Shown here piece by piece: positions 18,686 to 27,120 of a DNA stretch of 64,000 nt. The translations under genes and the position numbers were made by a program. The notes beneath the pieces were generated by a model, which was not told the DNA's origin, did not search any database, and saw only the letters and a program-made list of their open reading frames with translations. The first letter of the stretch is position 1, and the number at the start of each line of letters is the position of its first letter. Origin of the DNA: JAFECT01 sp036501825 (lineage in GTDB: Bacteria > Pseudomonadota > Alphaproteobacteria > Caulobacterales > Caulobacteraceae); assembly GCA_036501825.1 (NCBI GenBank), contig DASXZP010000036.1, forward strand, positions 744,001-808,000. The letters run 5' to 3'.

Positions 18686-19041
18686 CGACGACTCGCGCGC
18701 CACAGCCACGGCGTCACCGCCGCCACGGCCACGCCGAACACGGTCAGGGCGATCAGCACATAGTTGAATCCGAACGCGAAGGTCGGAAAACACGTCCAGT
18801 TGATTGTGAGCGTGTAGGCCATGGTCGCCAGCGCCGCGATCAGGCCGACGCGCGGCAACTTCAGCAACAGCGCGCAGACCACAAAGTCCACCGCGCACAG
18901 GCTGTACCAGAACCACACCGCCCAGCCGGGCGCCGGGCCGTGATAAAGCAGGCCGTGCTTGCTAATCCACCAGAAATGCCCGAACGCGCCCATCGGAAAT
19001 CCGGCGGCGACGATCATGCGGGTTCGATCCGCCGCGCTCAC
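18682..19041 (-). CDS. Small integral membrane protein, last gene of the HMGR operon
   Basis: This is a 119-aa protein with four hydrophobic spans (VAAGFPMGAFGHFWW, WAVWFWYSLCAVDFVVCALL, VGLIAALATMAYTLTIN, NYVLIALTVFGVAVAAV) and no recognised family. GTG 19041 overlaps the stop of the AMP-ligase gene in GTGA, the same translational coupling used throughout the operon; the longer open frame upstream is antisense-like extension inside the ligase gene. It may be a transporter subunit or membrane scaffold for the pathway product, which is inference from position only. Confidence 0.65.
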   Translation of the reverse strand: MSAADRTRMIVAAGFPMGAFGHFWWISKHGLLYHGPAPGWAVWFWYSLCAVDFVVCALLLKLPRVGLIAALATMAYTLTINWTCFPTFAFGFNYVLIALTVFGVAVAAVTPWLWRASRR

Positions 19042-20465
19042 CGGGCGGCCGCGCGCTTCAACGCCGCATAGTCGACCTTGGAATTGTGCCGCCGGTCCAT
19101 CGGCACCCGTCCCACCATCCGGCACTCGATGTTGCCCAGCCGCGCCGCGCGCCGCGCGACGTCGGCCGCGTCGAGCCGATCCCCGGCAATGAACAACTGC
19201 GCCCGCGGCGCACCGGCCAGCAACGCCGCCTGCCGCACGCCGGGCCAGCTCAAGGCCGCCGTCTCCACCGCAAAGGGATGCAGCGCCTCGCTGCACGCCT
19301 CGCGCCGGCCGAGCAGCCACAGCCGCCCCCCGTCATCGAGCCGCCCTGCGTCGCCGGAGCGATGCCACAGCACTCCGTCGCGCGTCTGTTTGGTCGAGGC
19401 GTCGTGGCGCGGATCGAGATAGCCCCGGTTCACGTGCGGCCCCGCCACCTGGATCTCGCCGTCGCGGATGGCCACGCGCGCCTCCGGGACCGGCGTCCCC
19501 GCCAGCAGCCCTTCCCCCGCCGCCATGGCGCGCCAGTCCGCGTCGCAGATATCGTCGAAGGCCGTGTGCGCAATCGGCTCGGCCTCGGTCGACCCGTAGA
19601 CCGCGTGCAGTCGGGCGCGCGGCGCCGCGGCGTGGAGCGCGTGCAGCAGGTTCGGAAACACCGGCCCCCCGCCGGTGAAGATCGCGTCCAGGCCGCTCAG
19701 ACCCTCGGGCGCCTCCACCAGCCGCGCACAGACCGCCGGCGGCGCCACCACACGGTTGATCCGATGTTCACGCACCTGCGCCGCCAACCGCGCGCCGTCG
19801 AGTCGGGCCGGGCGGCGAAGATCGCCGGCAGGCAGCACGCTGGTCGCCCCCGCAGCGAGATTGGAGAGGATGAACACCGGCAAGGAGATCAGATCGACGT
19901 CGTCCGGCGATGTGCGCCGGATGCGCTCCAGCAAAGCGTGCTGTAGTTCAAGGAAGCCTGTGCTGCGCACGATCCCCTTCGGCTCGCCGGTCGATCCACT
20001 GGTGAAGGTGATCAGCGCCGGCGCGCTTGCGTACATCCGCTCGCACGGCCCATCACCGCCGCTCTCGCTGGGCTCCGGCAACAGCGGCAGCGCGCGCAAC
20101 GCAGGAGAAATCAGCCGCACGCTGCGGCCCAAAGCGCCGGCGACCATCGCCTTCGGCTGCGCGGCGCGCACCGCCGCCTCGAGTCCCGCCAGCCCCGCCG
20201 CCGGCTCCGGAAACATCGCCACAGCGCCGAGCCGGAACAGGGCGAGCAGCCCGGCGTAGAGATCCACCGACACGCCGCGCGCCACCAGAACCACGTCGCC
20301 CGAGTGAATCCCCGCGCGCCGGAACGCCCGCGCGCGAGCCCCCGACAGACGCGCCAAGGCGCCATAGCTCGTCCTGCGCCCGCGTCCGTCGATCAGCGCC
20401 GGCGCATCGGGCCGCGCCTCTGCGTGGGCGAGGAATGCCGCCACCAGATCAACGCGCGCCGTCAT
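19038..20465 (-). CDS. AMP-forming acyl-activating ligase (adenylation enzyme)
   Basis: This is a 475-aa member of the acyl-CoA synthetase/ANL superfamily. Motifs seen are ITFTSGSTGEPKGIV (A3, ATP loop), AVYGSTEAEPIAH (A5), LWHRSGDAGRLDD (A7), LWLLGRRE (A8), and the C-terminal catalytic Lys in NSKVDYAALKRA (A10). It activates a carboxylate as acyl-adenylate and passes it to CoA, a protein or another nucleophile. Some related enzymes (OleC) close beta-lactones, and the sequence near A3 is compatible with that branch, but I cannot decide. Start ATG 20465 overlaps the acetyltransferase stop (ATGA). It is the seventh gene of the HMGR operon. Confidence 0.88.
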   Translation of the reverse strand: MTARVDLVAAFLAHAEARPDAPALIDGRGRRTSYGALARLSGARARAFRRAGIHSGDVVLVARGVSVDLYAGLLALFRLGAVAMFPEPAAGLAGLEAAVRAAQPKAMVAGALGRSVRLISPALRALPLLPEPSESGGDGPCERMYASAPALITFTSGSTGEPKGIVRSTGFLELQHALLERIRRTSPDDVDLISLPVFILSNLAAGATSVLPAGDLRRPARLDGARLAAQVREHRINRVVAPPAVCARLVEAPEGLSGLDAIFTGGGPVFPNLLHALHAAAPRARLHAVYGSTEAEPIAHTAFDDICDADWRAMAAGEGLLAGTPVPEARVAIRDGEIQVAGPHVNRGYLDPRHDASTKQTRDGVLWHRSGDAGRLDDGGRLWLLGRREACSEALHPFAVETAALSWPGVRQAALLAGAPRAQLFIAGDRLDAADVARRAARLGNIECRMVGRVPMDRRHNSKVDYAALKRAAAR

Positions 20466-21298
20466 AGCCTGAGCCCCCAAAGCGCGTAGCTGCGGAACAC
20501 CTCGGCCCCCAGCTTGGCGCTGTGCTGGGCGGAGAGATTGTCGTGGTGCATCAGGGCGTGGATCACCCGCGTGTAACCGCGCGCGGCGGCGCGCTCGTAA
20601 AGCCGCTGCGTCAACTGCGAACCGAGACCGCGCTTCACCGAGGCGTAGGTCTTCAGCACGACGGCGCGGTCGTCGGCGGCCGCGCTCAGGTCCGGGGCAG
20701 CGAACAGGAAGCCTTGCAAAGCGCCCGCGTCATCTTCCGCCAAAACGATGAGCTCCGGATCGAGCGCCGGCAGCAAGGGACGGTAACTGGCCAGAAAACG
20801 CGGCAAGGACTGCGGCCGATAGAGGAAGTTGCCGGCGAAGGCCTTTAGCGACAGGGCGTGGATGCGTTCGAGGTCTTCCTCCGTCCGCACCGGATCGAAC
20901 GCGCGCAGGGCAACGCCTTTGCAGAGCGGCTTCGACTGAGCGGGCGTTAGCGGGCCCTCCGCCGAGGCGTAGCGCGCGATGACCGGCCAGTCGGCTTGGT
21001 CGAAGGCGCCGGGATAGTGCTCCGGATTGCTGGGCTCCATCAGGAAGGGCGCGCGACCGTCGCTCTCGACCACCAGCCGGTGGCGCGACCAGGTATCGCC
21101 GTCCATCGGTCCGATCACGGCCTCGAAGCCTTCGGCGGCGAGCGTCGCGGCGACCTTGCGCAACAAACCCGCGCCCTCGGCGGCCGTGTCGCAGGCAAAG
21201 GCGCCGATGGCGGCGGTGCGCCGCCCTTCGAGGGCCGGCGCCTCGCGCCAGATGCGCAGCGTCGCGCCCGGATGATCGATGCGTTCGGGCGCCCTCAT
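20462..21298 (-). CDS. GNAT-family acyltransferase
   Basis: This is a 278-aa protein whose C-terminal half has the GNAT fold: the acetyl-CoA loop region YASVKRGLGSQLTQRLYERAAARGYTRV, and the late motif ALMHHDNLSAQHSAKLGAEVFRSYALW, typical of enzymes that acylate amines. The N-terminal 130 residues (AIGAFACDTAAEGAGLLRKV and IGPMDGDTWSRHRLV) are like those of large uncharacterised GNAT proteins. Start ATG 21298 overlaps the upstream stop (ATGA). In the operon it could acylate the amino group left by the BtaA-like enzyme, which is a hypothesis from context. Confidence 0.8.
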   Translation of the reverse strand: MRAPERIDHPGATLRIWREAPALEGRRTAAIGAFACDTAAEGAGLLRKVAATLAAEGFEAVIGPMDGDTWSRHRLVVESDGRAPFLMEPSNPEHYPGAFDQADWPVIARYASAEGPLTPAQSKPLCKGVALRAFDPVRTEEDLERIHALSLKAFAGNFLYRPQSLPRFLASYRPLLPALDPELIVLAEDDAGALQGFLFAAPDLSAAADDRAVVLKTYASVKRGLGSQLTQRLYERAAARGYTRVIHALMHHDNLSAQHSAKLGAEVFRSYALWGLRL

Positions 21299-22653
21299 GC
21301 CGCCCACCCGGCCGCCGGCCAGAAGTCCGCGGGCAGCGACAAGGCGGTCAAGCCTGCCGCGAAACTGAGTCCGCACAGCTTAACCCAGGGCCGCGCGGGC
21401 GACGCCTGCTTCAGCACCCGCGACAGCACCGCGACCAGCACCACGACGCCCACGCCGATGGCGGCGAAGCCCGCAGCGCTGGCGTCGAAGCGCGGCGAGA
21501 TGATCGCGCGCACCAGGCCGAGCGCACAGATCAGCGCGATCGCGGCGACCGCCGCCGGCGCCCTTAGGCCGCCGAAGCGCGCGACAATCCCGGCCGCGAG
21601 GCTCGCGAAGGTCAGGTTGAACACCAGGATGGTGTCGCGCCCCATCAGGTCGCTGAGCACGAAAATGGCCAGCGCCAAGCTCAGCATGGCCGCGATCAGG
21701 TCCAGCGCATCGTGCGCCGCCTCGCGCCGCTCGCCACGCCGCCAGACCCCGTAGTAGGCGCCGAACGCGGCCGCCGGCGTCAGCATGGCCAGAGGGCCGG
21801 CGAAAATGGCGACGCAGAACAGCAGGATCACCCCGCTGGCGGTCACGTGCGGGCTGAGCCCGCGCCGCATGCCCAGCGCCACCAGAATGCAGGCCGCGAC
21901 CGTGAAGCTCAGCGCTGTGCCGATCAGTTCGCTCGGGCTGCGCGGCAGCAGGTTGGCCAGGATGAAATAGAGGCCCATAGGAATGAACAGGTTGTCGAGG
22001 CCGCGCCAACTCGCCGCCTCGAACAGGGCGCCGAACAGGGCCGTGATCAGCGCCAGCACCATCACGTCGCCGCGCGGCAGGTCGGTCAGGGTGAGCAGCA
22101 CCATCAGCGACAACAGCCACGCGGTGAGCACGAAGGTGATCACGCCCTCCAGGCTTTTCACCCCGCCCTCGATCGGAAAACGGATGCGCCCATAGTTCAC
22201 CCCGACCAGGGCGCTGGCCGCATCGCATAGCGTCAGGATCGACAACGGCAGCACATAGAGCACCAATTGCGGCCGCACCTGCACGCCGTGCAGCGCCAGC
22301 ACGTAGTGGCCGTCCTTAAGATAGAACAACAACGCCACCGACACGGCGAACATCAACTCGCCGTAGGAACAACGCCGGACCCCGTGCAAACCTTCGCCCA
22401 GCGCCGGCCGCCGCCGCGCCACCAGAAACAGGATCGCCGCCAGGGCGCAGGTCACCGCGACCTCCCAGGCGGCGCTGAAAATGACCGGGAAGGCGAGGCA
22501 GTAGAGACCGAGCGAGACGTGAATGAGCTTGCGGCTCACTTCCGGCTGCACGTTCAGACGCCGCGTCAGATGCGTCACCCCGGCCAGCACCGCGGCAAGC
22601 AGGGCGACCGATCCGGCGATCTTGACCAGGCTGAAGAGCAGGGCGGGGATCAT
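21295..22653 (-). CDS. Membrane protein of the dolichol/phytol kinase - CTP-transferase type
   Basis: This 452-aa polytopic inner-membrane protein has about twelve spans. RKLIHVSLGLYCLAFPVIF near residue 41 and CDAASALVGVNYGRIRFPIEG followed by KSLEGVITFVLTAW near 142-177 match the signature regions of the family that includes dolichol kinase, phytol kinase and phosphatidate cytidylyltransferases, which use CTP on lipid alcohols or phosphates. The second half (after about residue 250) is a further membrane domain not found in the shortest members. It overlaps both neighbours by 4 nt. A role in activating an isoprenoid alcohol would fit the adjacent prenyltransferase and HMG-CoA reductase. Confidence 0.75.
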   Translation of the reverse strand: MIPALLFSLVKIAGSVALLAAVLAGVTHLTRRLNVQPEVSRKLIHVSLGLYCLAFPVIFSAAWEVAVTCALAAILFLVARRRPALGEGLHGVRRCSYGELMFAVSVALLFYLKDGHYVLALHGVQVRPQLVLYVLPLSILTLCDAASALVGVNYGRIRFPIEGGVKSLEGVITFVLTAWLLSLMVLLTLTDLPRGDVMVLALITALFGALFEAASWRGLDNLFIPMGLYFILANLLPRSPSELIGTALSFTVAACILVALGMRRGLSPHVTASGVILLFCVAIFAGPLAMLTPAAAFGAYYGVWRRGERREAAHDALDLIAAMLSLALAIFVLSDLMGRDTILVFNLTFASLAAGIVARFGGLRAPAAVAAIALICALGLVRAIISPRFDASAAGFAAIGVGVVVLVAVLSRVLKQASPARPWVKLCGLSFAAGLTALSLPADFWPAAGWAA

Positions 22654-23753
22654 GCGACGGTCTCGATCACCAGGTCGCGGTAGAAGAAGGCCTTGTCACG
22701 GGCGCGCAGGGTCCGTTCCAGCGGGCGATCGGCGCGCACCCGATTGCGCAGCGCTTCCGGCGCGCGGCGCGGCGCCATCATGTTCCAGTAGGTGATGCGC
22801 GCGTCGGGCGCCGCGCAGGCGAGCACCGACGCATAGGCTTCCGCGTGCGCCTGCGGGGACATGTATTCGAACACATCGGACAGGTTGAACGCATCGGCGC
22901 GTACGCCTTGACCGGCCAAGGCTTCGACGCTGGCGTGGCGCAGATCGAGCCGGTCCAGATTGTCGCGGATCAGGTCGAAGTTTTCAGCACGCAACGCCAG
23001 GGGCAGGGCGTCGCCGTGCCGCCCGGTCAGGATCCACGCGAGGTAGGGGTTTCGCGACGGGTCCTGCTCCACCAGCGCCTGACGCGTGTTACACGCAACC
23101 TGCCGCGCGGCGTTGCCCTGCGCATGATCGAAGAAGGCGGGGTCGCGGCCCAGCCGGCCCATCACGGTCCGCGAGAAGAAGCTGTTCAGCAGCAACCGCC
23201 AGCGCAGGCTGTTCCAGCGGCGGTCGTAGAACTCGGCCCGCGCCTCGGGCGAGCGTGGCTCCAACAGAGCGTCCACGGTCCCGCGACCGTGCACCCACGG
23301 CAGCAGCCGGGTGCGGAACAGGCGAAAGTAATTCTCGAACTTCCCCGCGCCGCCGGCGCCGAAGCGGACCACGTCGTCACGCCGTCCGGCCCAGAACACC
23401 TGATCGTCGTCGCCCAAGGTCATGGCGACCCGGTTCAGCAATTCGCCGCGCTGCCCCGACGGCCGAGAGCCCATCAGTTCGAGCAGCTCCGTATGCGAAA
23501 GCCCGCGATAGGCAGCAACGCGCAAGCGCACACAGGCCAGCTGCGCCGCGCTCAAGTCGACCGCAATCACCCGCTCCGGCCGCTGGGTCAGCAGGGCCAG
23601 CGCATTGTCGCCCGCCGCCGCGATCGACACGACCGTGTCGCCCGGCGCCACACGCAAGGCGGCCAGCAGAACGTCCGCGTCCTCCCACACCTGGGCGTAG
23701 CGAATGTGATCGAACCGCGCCCGCGTCTCGATTTCAGAACGAACGGCGCTCAT
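22650..23753 (-). CDS. BtaA-like (DUF3419) SAM 3-amino-3-carboxypropyl transferase
   Basis: This is a 367-aa member of DUF3419, whose characterised member BtaA moves the 3-amino-3-carboxypropyl group of S-adenosylmethionine onto diacylglycerol, the first step of betaine-lipid synthesis. Family features are FDHIRYAQVWEDADVLLAAL at the N-terminus, the SAM site VSIAAAGDNALALL with VIAVDLSAAQLACVRLR, and FNLSDVFEYMSPQAH followed by ITYWNMMAPRR near the C-terminus. Start ATG 23753 overlaps the upstream stop; 30 extra residues upstream are inside the previous gene. No BtaB N-methyltransferase is in the window, so the product need not be a betaine lipid. Confidence 0.85.
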   Translation of the reverse strand: MSAVRSEIETRARFDHIRYAQVWEDADVLLAALRVAPGDTVVSIAAAGDNALALLTQRPERVIAVDLSAAQLACVRLRVAAYRGLSHTELLELMGSRPSGQRGELLNRVAMTLGDDDQVFWAGRRDDVVRFGAGGAGKFENYFRLFRTRLLPWVHGRGTVDALLEPRSPEARAEFYDRRWNSLRWRLLLNSFFSRTVMGRLGRDPAFFDHAQGNAARQVACNTRQALVEQDPSRNPYLAWILTGRHGDALPLALRAENFDLIRDNLDRLDLRHASVEALAGQGVRADAFNLSDVFEYMSPQAHAEAYASVLACAAPDARITYWNMMAPRRAPEALRNRVRADRPLERTLRARDKAFFYRDLVIETVA

Positions 23754-26200
23754 AGCCGCTCGACCCGGCCCGTGCCGCCGTCGAGCCGAACCCGGTCGCC
23801 GGTCTTCAGCCATCGCGTCGCGCCCTTCAGCGCCACCACGCACGGGACGCCCATCTCGCGCGCCACGATGGCGGAGTGCGACAGCAGACTGCCGCGCTCG
23901 GCGATCACCCCCGCCGCATTGGCAAACACCGCGATCCAGCCCGGATCAGTATGCCGCGCCACCAGAATTTCGCCCGGCTCCAGCGTCTCGTTGCGCGGAT
24001 CGACAATCACCCGCACCCGCGCCTCCACCACGCCCGCGCAGCAGGCCTGGCCGGTGCGTACGGCATCCGCGCCCTCTTCGCCGACGACCACACTTGCAGC
24101 GGCGGCGTCGAGGCCCGCGAGGAATCCGCCGCGAATGGTCAACCGCTCCGGCGGATCGGCCCGCGCAAGGTCCTCTTCCATCTCCACTGCGCGCAGGGCT
24201 GTGAGGATCTTCAAATTCCGATCCGGCGTCCCGCCCTCGACCGCGCCCAACCACTCCTCGACGGTGAGCAGGAATACGTCGTCCGCGTCGACCAGGAGTC
24301 CGGCCTCCGCCAGCCGCCGTCCCGACGCGCGCACGATGCGGCGGACCCGGCCGAACAGGCGGGTGCGTTCGAATCGCAGATTCTCCCGATCGCGCACCCG
24401 CGCCTTCGCCCAACTCAGCAGACGCCCGGCAAGGAACCGCTTCACCGGCTTGCCGCGGAACAGCCGATCCAGGATCGCGCGCGCATCCGGCGCCGTCTTG
24501 CGAGGTTCAGGCACCGGCGCCCGCGCCGCGGCGGAGACGGCGCGCAGCAGCGAGCGCGGATCCTCGTGCAGGGTGACGCTCTCCAGCTTCAGCTCTTCGG
24601 TGCAACGGTCGCCGAAGCGCGCGACGTAGGCGCTGAGCAACGGCCCGACCTCGGCGTCCGCAAAAGCCGCGCCGGAATCGCCCGCGTCGAGGCGGCCTAT
24701 CAGACTGGCGTGACCCCGCGCCCGCTCGCCCATTTCGCGGATGCGCCGCGCCGGCTCGGCCGAAACGATGTCGCCCTGACCAATCATCACGTCGGCGTGC
24801 AGCGCCAGACCCTCAGGGCCCGCCCAACGCTCCAGCGCCTTTCGCGAGGCGCCGAACGCGATCATGCACAGGAAGTCGTTGATCAGCGGCGCGTCCCACC
24901 GTTCCAACAACTGCGCCTCCAACGCCCGGAACCGCGCCGCCAGTGCGACCGCAGACAGCGCTTCAAGGTCGGCGTCCGGTTCGGCGAGGGCGGCGTCCAG
25001 CCGCACATTGAACCGCCGGATCGTCCTGGACAAAGTTGCGTTGGCCGCGATCAGGCGCATCAGCACGAGCGCGAGCCGCAGACGATCAGCAAGCTTCGCG
25101 CCTGCCGTGGCTTGCGCCGGTGCTATGTGCTCGGTCAGGCCGGCCGGCAAGGGCTCACCCACGCCCATCATCTGTTCCATGAAGGCGCGGTTGGCCTTGA
25201 AGCCGGGGAACAGCGACAGGGCGCGATACCAGGCCGGCAGGTTGTAATAGACGCGGCCGTGCACGCGCCCCAGCATGGTGTCGAAGGTCGCGCGTTGGGC
25301 GGCGATGGCGTCCGGGCTCACCCCCATCATCGCGCTGAACGCGCGATAGACATGGCCGTAGATCCGCCGCGCGAAGCTGAAGGTGAACGGGCTGACCACG
25401 CCCGGATAGCTCTCGACGATGTTGGAATTGTCCCACACGCCGACCTCGGCGTAGTCGGTCGGCGGCAGGGCGGTGATCGGCCGCGACTGCAAAAGGTACA
25501 GCCGTTCGCCCTCGAAGGCCCACTCGATGTCCTGCGGCGCGCCGTAGCGGGCTTCGACCCCGCGCGCCAGGCCGGCGACGGCGCGGATCTGCGCGTCGGA
25601 CAGGATTGTGCTGGTGATCCGGTCACGGCGTTCGCCCGTGCGGTCGACGCGGTAGGTGTCGCCGTTCGCTTCGCCGGACATCAGCCGGTCGCCGAGGCCG
25701 CGCACCGCGCTGATAACCACGATCTCCGGATCGCCGCTCACCGGATCGGCGGTGAAGGCGACGCCGGCGCAGGTCGCGGCGACCATGCGCTGAACCACCA
25801 CCGCCGGCGGCTGCGGCGCGGCGGACAACCCGCGTGCCTGGCGATAGGCCGCGAGACTTTCAGAAAAGCCCGAGCGCCAGACGGCCCCGATGGTCTCCTC
25901 GACCGCGTGCGCCGGAACGTTCAACCGGCTTTCGAACTGACCCGCGTGGGCGGCGCCGGCGCCGTCCTCTTCGACCCCGGACGAGCGCACCGCGAACGGA
26001 CCGGCGCCCAACGCGGCGAGAGCTTGGGTGAGGTCATTTCGCATGTCGTCGCGCAGGCCGTCGGAGCTGACCGCGTCGGCGGGCACGACGAAGAAGGGCG
26101 GGATCGCGAAACCGTCGGCCAGGTCCGCCAGCACCGCGCCCTTGCCGCCGGCGCGCGTCCAGTCGAGCGCGTCTGCGCCGCTGAGGATCGCCGTCTTCAT
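23750..26200 (-). CDS. PEP-synthase-like dikinase (rifampin-phosphotransferase architecture)
   Basis: The protein has 816 aa. An N-terminal ATP-grasp domain (PPDK_N/PEP-synthase type) contains AVRSSGVEEDGAGAAHAGQFES, VVVQRMVAATCAGVAFTADP and DIEWAFEGERLYLLQSRPI. A helical middle domain of about 400 residues follows, and the C-terminal swivelling domain holds the phospho-His site GSLLSHSAIVAREMGVPCVV (His about 775). The PEP/pyruvate-binding barrel of true PEP synthase is missing. This is the layout of rifampin phosphotransferase, which uses ATP to phosphorylate a hydroxyl and releases AMP and phosphate. Hence it probably phosphorylates a small molecule or lipid alcohol of this pathway. Start ATG 26200 overlaps the UbiA stop; the longer open frame to 27541 is spurious. 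Confidence 0.85.
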   Translation of the reverse strand: MKTAILSGADALDWTRAGGKGAVLADLADGFAIPPFFVVPADAVSSDGLRDDMRNDLTQALAALGAGPFAVRSSGVEEDGAGAAHAGQFESRLNVPAHAVEETIGAVWRSGFSESLAAYRQARGLSAAPQPPAVVVQRMVAATCAGVAFTADPVSGDPEIVVISAVRGLGDRLMSGEANGDTYRVDRTGERRDRITSTILSDAQIRAVAGLARGVEARYGAPQDIEWAFEGERLYLLQSRPITALPPTDYAEVGVWDNSNIVESYPGVVSPFTFSFARRIYGHVYRAFSAMMGVSPDAIAAQRATFDTMLGRVHGRVYYNLPAWYRALSLFPGFKANRAFMEQMMGVGEPLPAGLTEHIAPAQATAGAKLADRLRLALVLMRLIAANATLSRTIRRFNVRLDAALAEPDADLEALSAVALAARFRALEAQLLERWDAPLINDFLCMIAFGASRKALERWAGPEGLALHADVMIGQGDIVSAEPARRIREMGERARGHASLIGRLDAGDSGAAFADAEVGPLLSAYVARFGDRCTEELKLESVTLHEDPRSLLRAVSAAARAPVPEPRKTAPDARAILDRLFRGKPVKRFLAGRLLSWAKARVRDRENLRFERTRLFGRVRRIVRASGRRLAEAGLLVDADDVFLLTVEEWLGAVEGGTPDRNLKILTALRAVEMEEDLARADPPERLTIRGGFLAGLDAAAASVVVGEEGADAVRTGQACCAGVVEARVRVIVDPRNETLEPGEILVARHTDPGWIAVFANAAGVIAERGSLLSHSAIVAREMGVPCVVALKGATRWLKTGDRVRLDGGTGRVERL

Positions 26201-27120
26201 GCCCAGGCCCGCCACGCGGCAGGCAGCCACGCGACGCCCAGATAGATCGCCAGCACGAACAGGCCCGACGCCGTCTCCAGACGGGCTGACGACGCGGTGC
26301 GTGGCCGCTGCGCATAGTCGTAGGCGGCGGCGATCAGCAAGGCGACGCCGAAGGCAATGACCAGATGCAGCACGGGGCTGGTCGCGAGCGAGGTCTGTAG
26401 CGTCAGGGCCAGCGCCGAGGAGCCGACCGCGGCGAGCGCAGCGACCAGCGCGGCGCGTCGCGGCCCCCACAGCCGCGAATAGGTTTCCACGCCGGGACGC
26501 TCGTCCTCGAGGCTCCAGCTCTTGCGCGCGATCTCGAGCACGACGCCGTTCAGGAACGCCATCGCCAGGAAGGCGCCGACGGCCGGGCTGATCAGGGTCG
26601 CCGTGCGCGCGCCGCAGGCCACCGCGAACAGCGCGATCAGCGGCATCACCGCCATATGGCTGACCAGATAGACGATCGGCCGCGCCTTCAACCAGGCCGG
26701 CGCGAAGAACTCGACGCTCATCAGCGCCATCCAACCCCAGACCAGGCCCAGCACCGGCAGCAGGCGAACGTCGAGCGCCACGGTCGCCACCAGCTGCACC
26801 ACCGCGGCGCCGGCGGCGACGGTGCGCAGCTCGCCCAAGCTGACCAGGCCCCGCGGCACCGGCCGCTCGGGCCGCCAGCGTGCGTCGTCCAGGCGGTCCT
26901 TGTGTTCGTCGGAAATGCGCAGCTGCGCGAATAGCAGCAGGCACACGACCGCCGCGGTCGCCACCGCCCGCCAGTCGACGGCGACGCCGCGCACCAGGGC
27001 GCCGAACACCGCCTCGCCGCCGGAAAAGACGAGGATCAACCCGCCGTGCTTCACCAGCGGAAAGCGCTCCGCCTGATAGGTCCACAGGCGCGGCGCCAGG
27101 GGGGCGGCAACATCGCTCAT
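26197..27120 (-). CDS. UbiA-family prenyltransferase
   Basis: This is a 307-aa inner-membrane enzyme with about eight spans. The first Asp-rich motif is in QLRISDEHKDRLDDARWRPE, followed by RPVPRGLVSLGEL, as in a UbiA subfamily that precedes PxRP with DExxD. The second acidic region is EIARKSWSLEDERPGVETYSRLWG. UbiA enzymes attach a polyprenyl diphosphate to an aromatic ring, sugar or glycerol phosphate using magnesium. The acceptor here is unknown. ATG 27120 overlaps the HMG-CoA reductase stop (ATGA). It supplies the link between an isoprenoid donor and the lipid-modifying enzymes downstream. Confidence 0.88.
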   Translation of the reverse strand: MSDVAAPLAPRLWTYQAERFPLVKHGGLILVFSGGEAVFGALVRGVAVDWRAVATAAVVCLLLFAQLRISDEHKDRLDDARWRPERPVPRGLVSLGELRTVAAGAAVVQLVATVALDVRLLPVLGLVWGWMALMSVEFFAPAWLKARPIVYLVSHMAVMPLIALFAVACGARTATLISPAVGAFLAMAFLNGVVLEIARKSWSLEDERPGVETYSRLWGPRRAALVAALAAVGSSALALTLQTSLATSPVLHLVIAFGVALLIAAAYDYAQRPRTASSARLETASGLFVLAIYLGVAWLPAAWRAWA

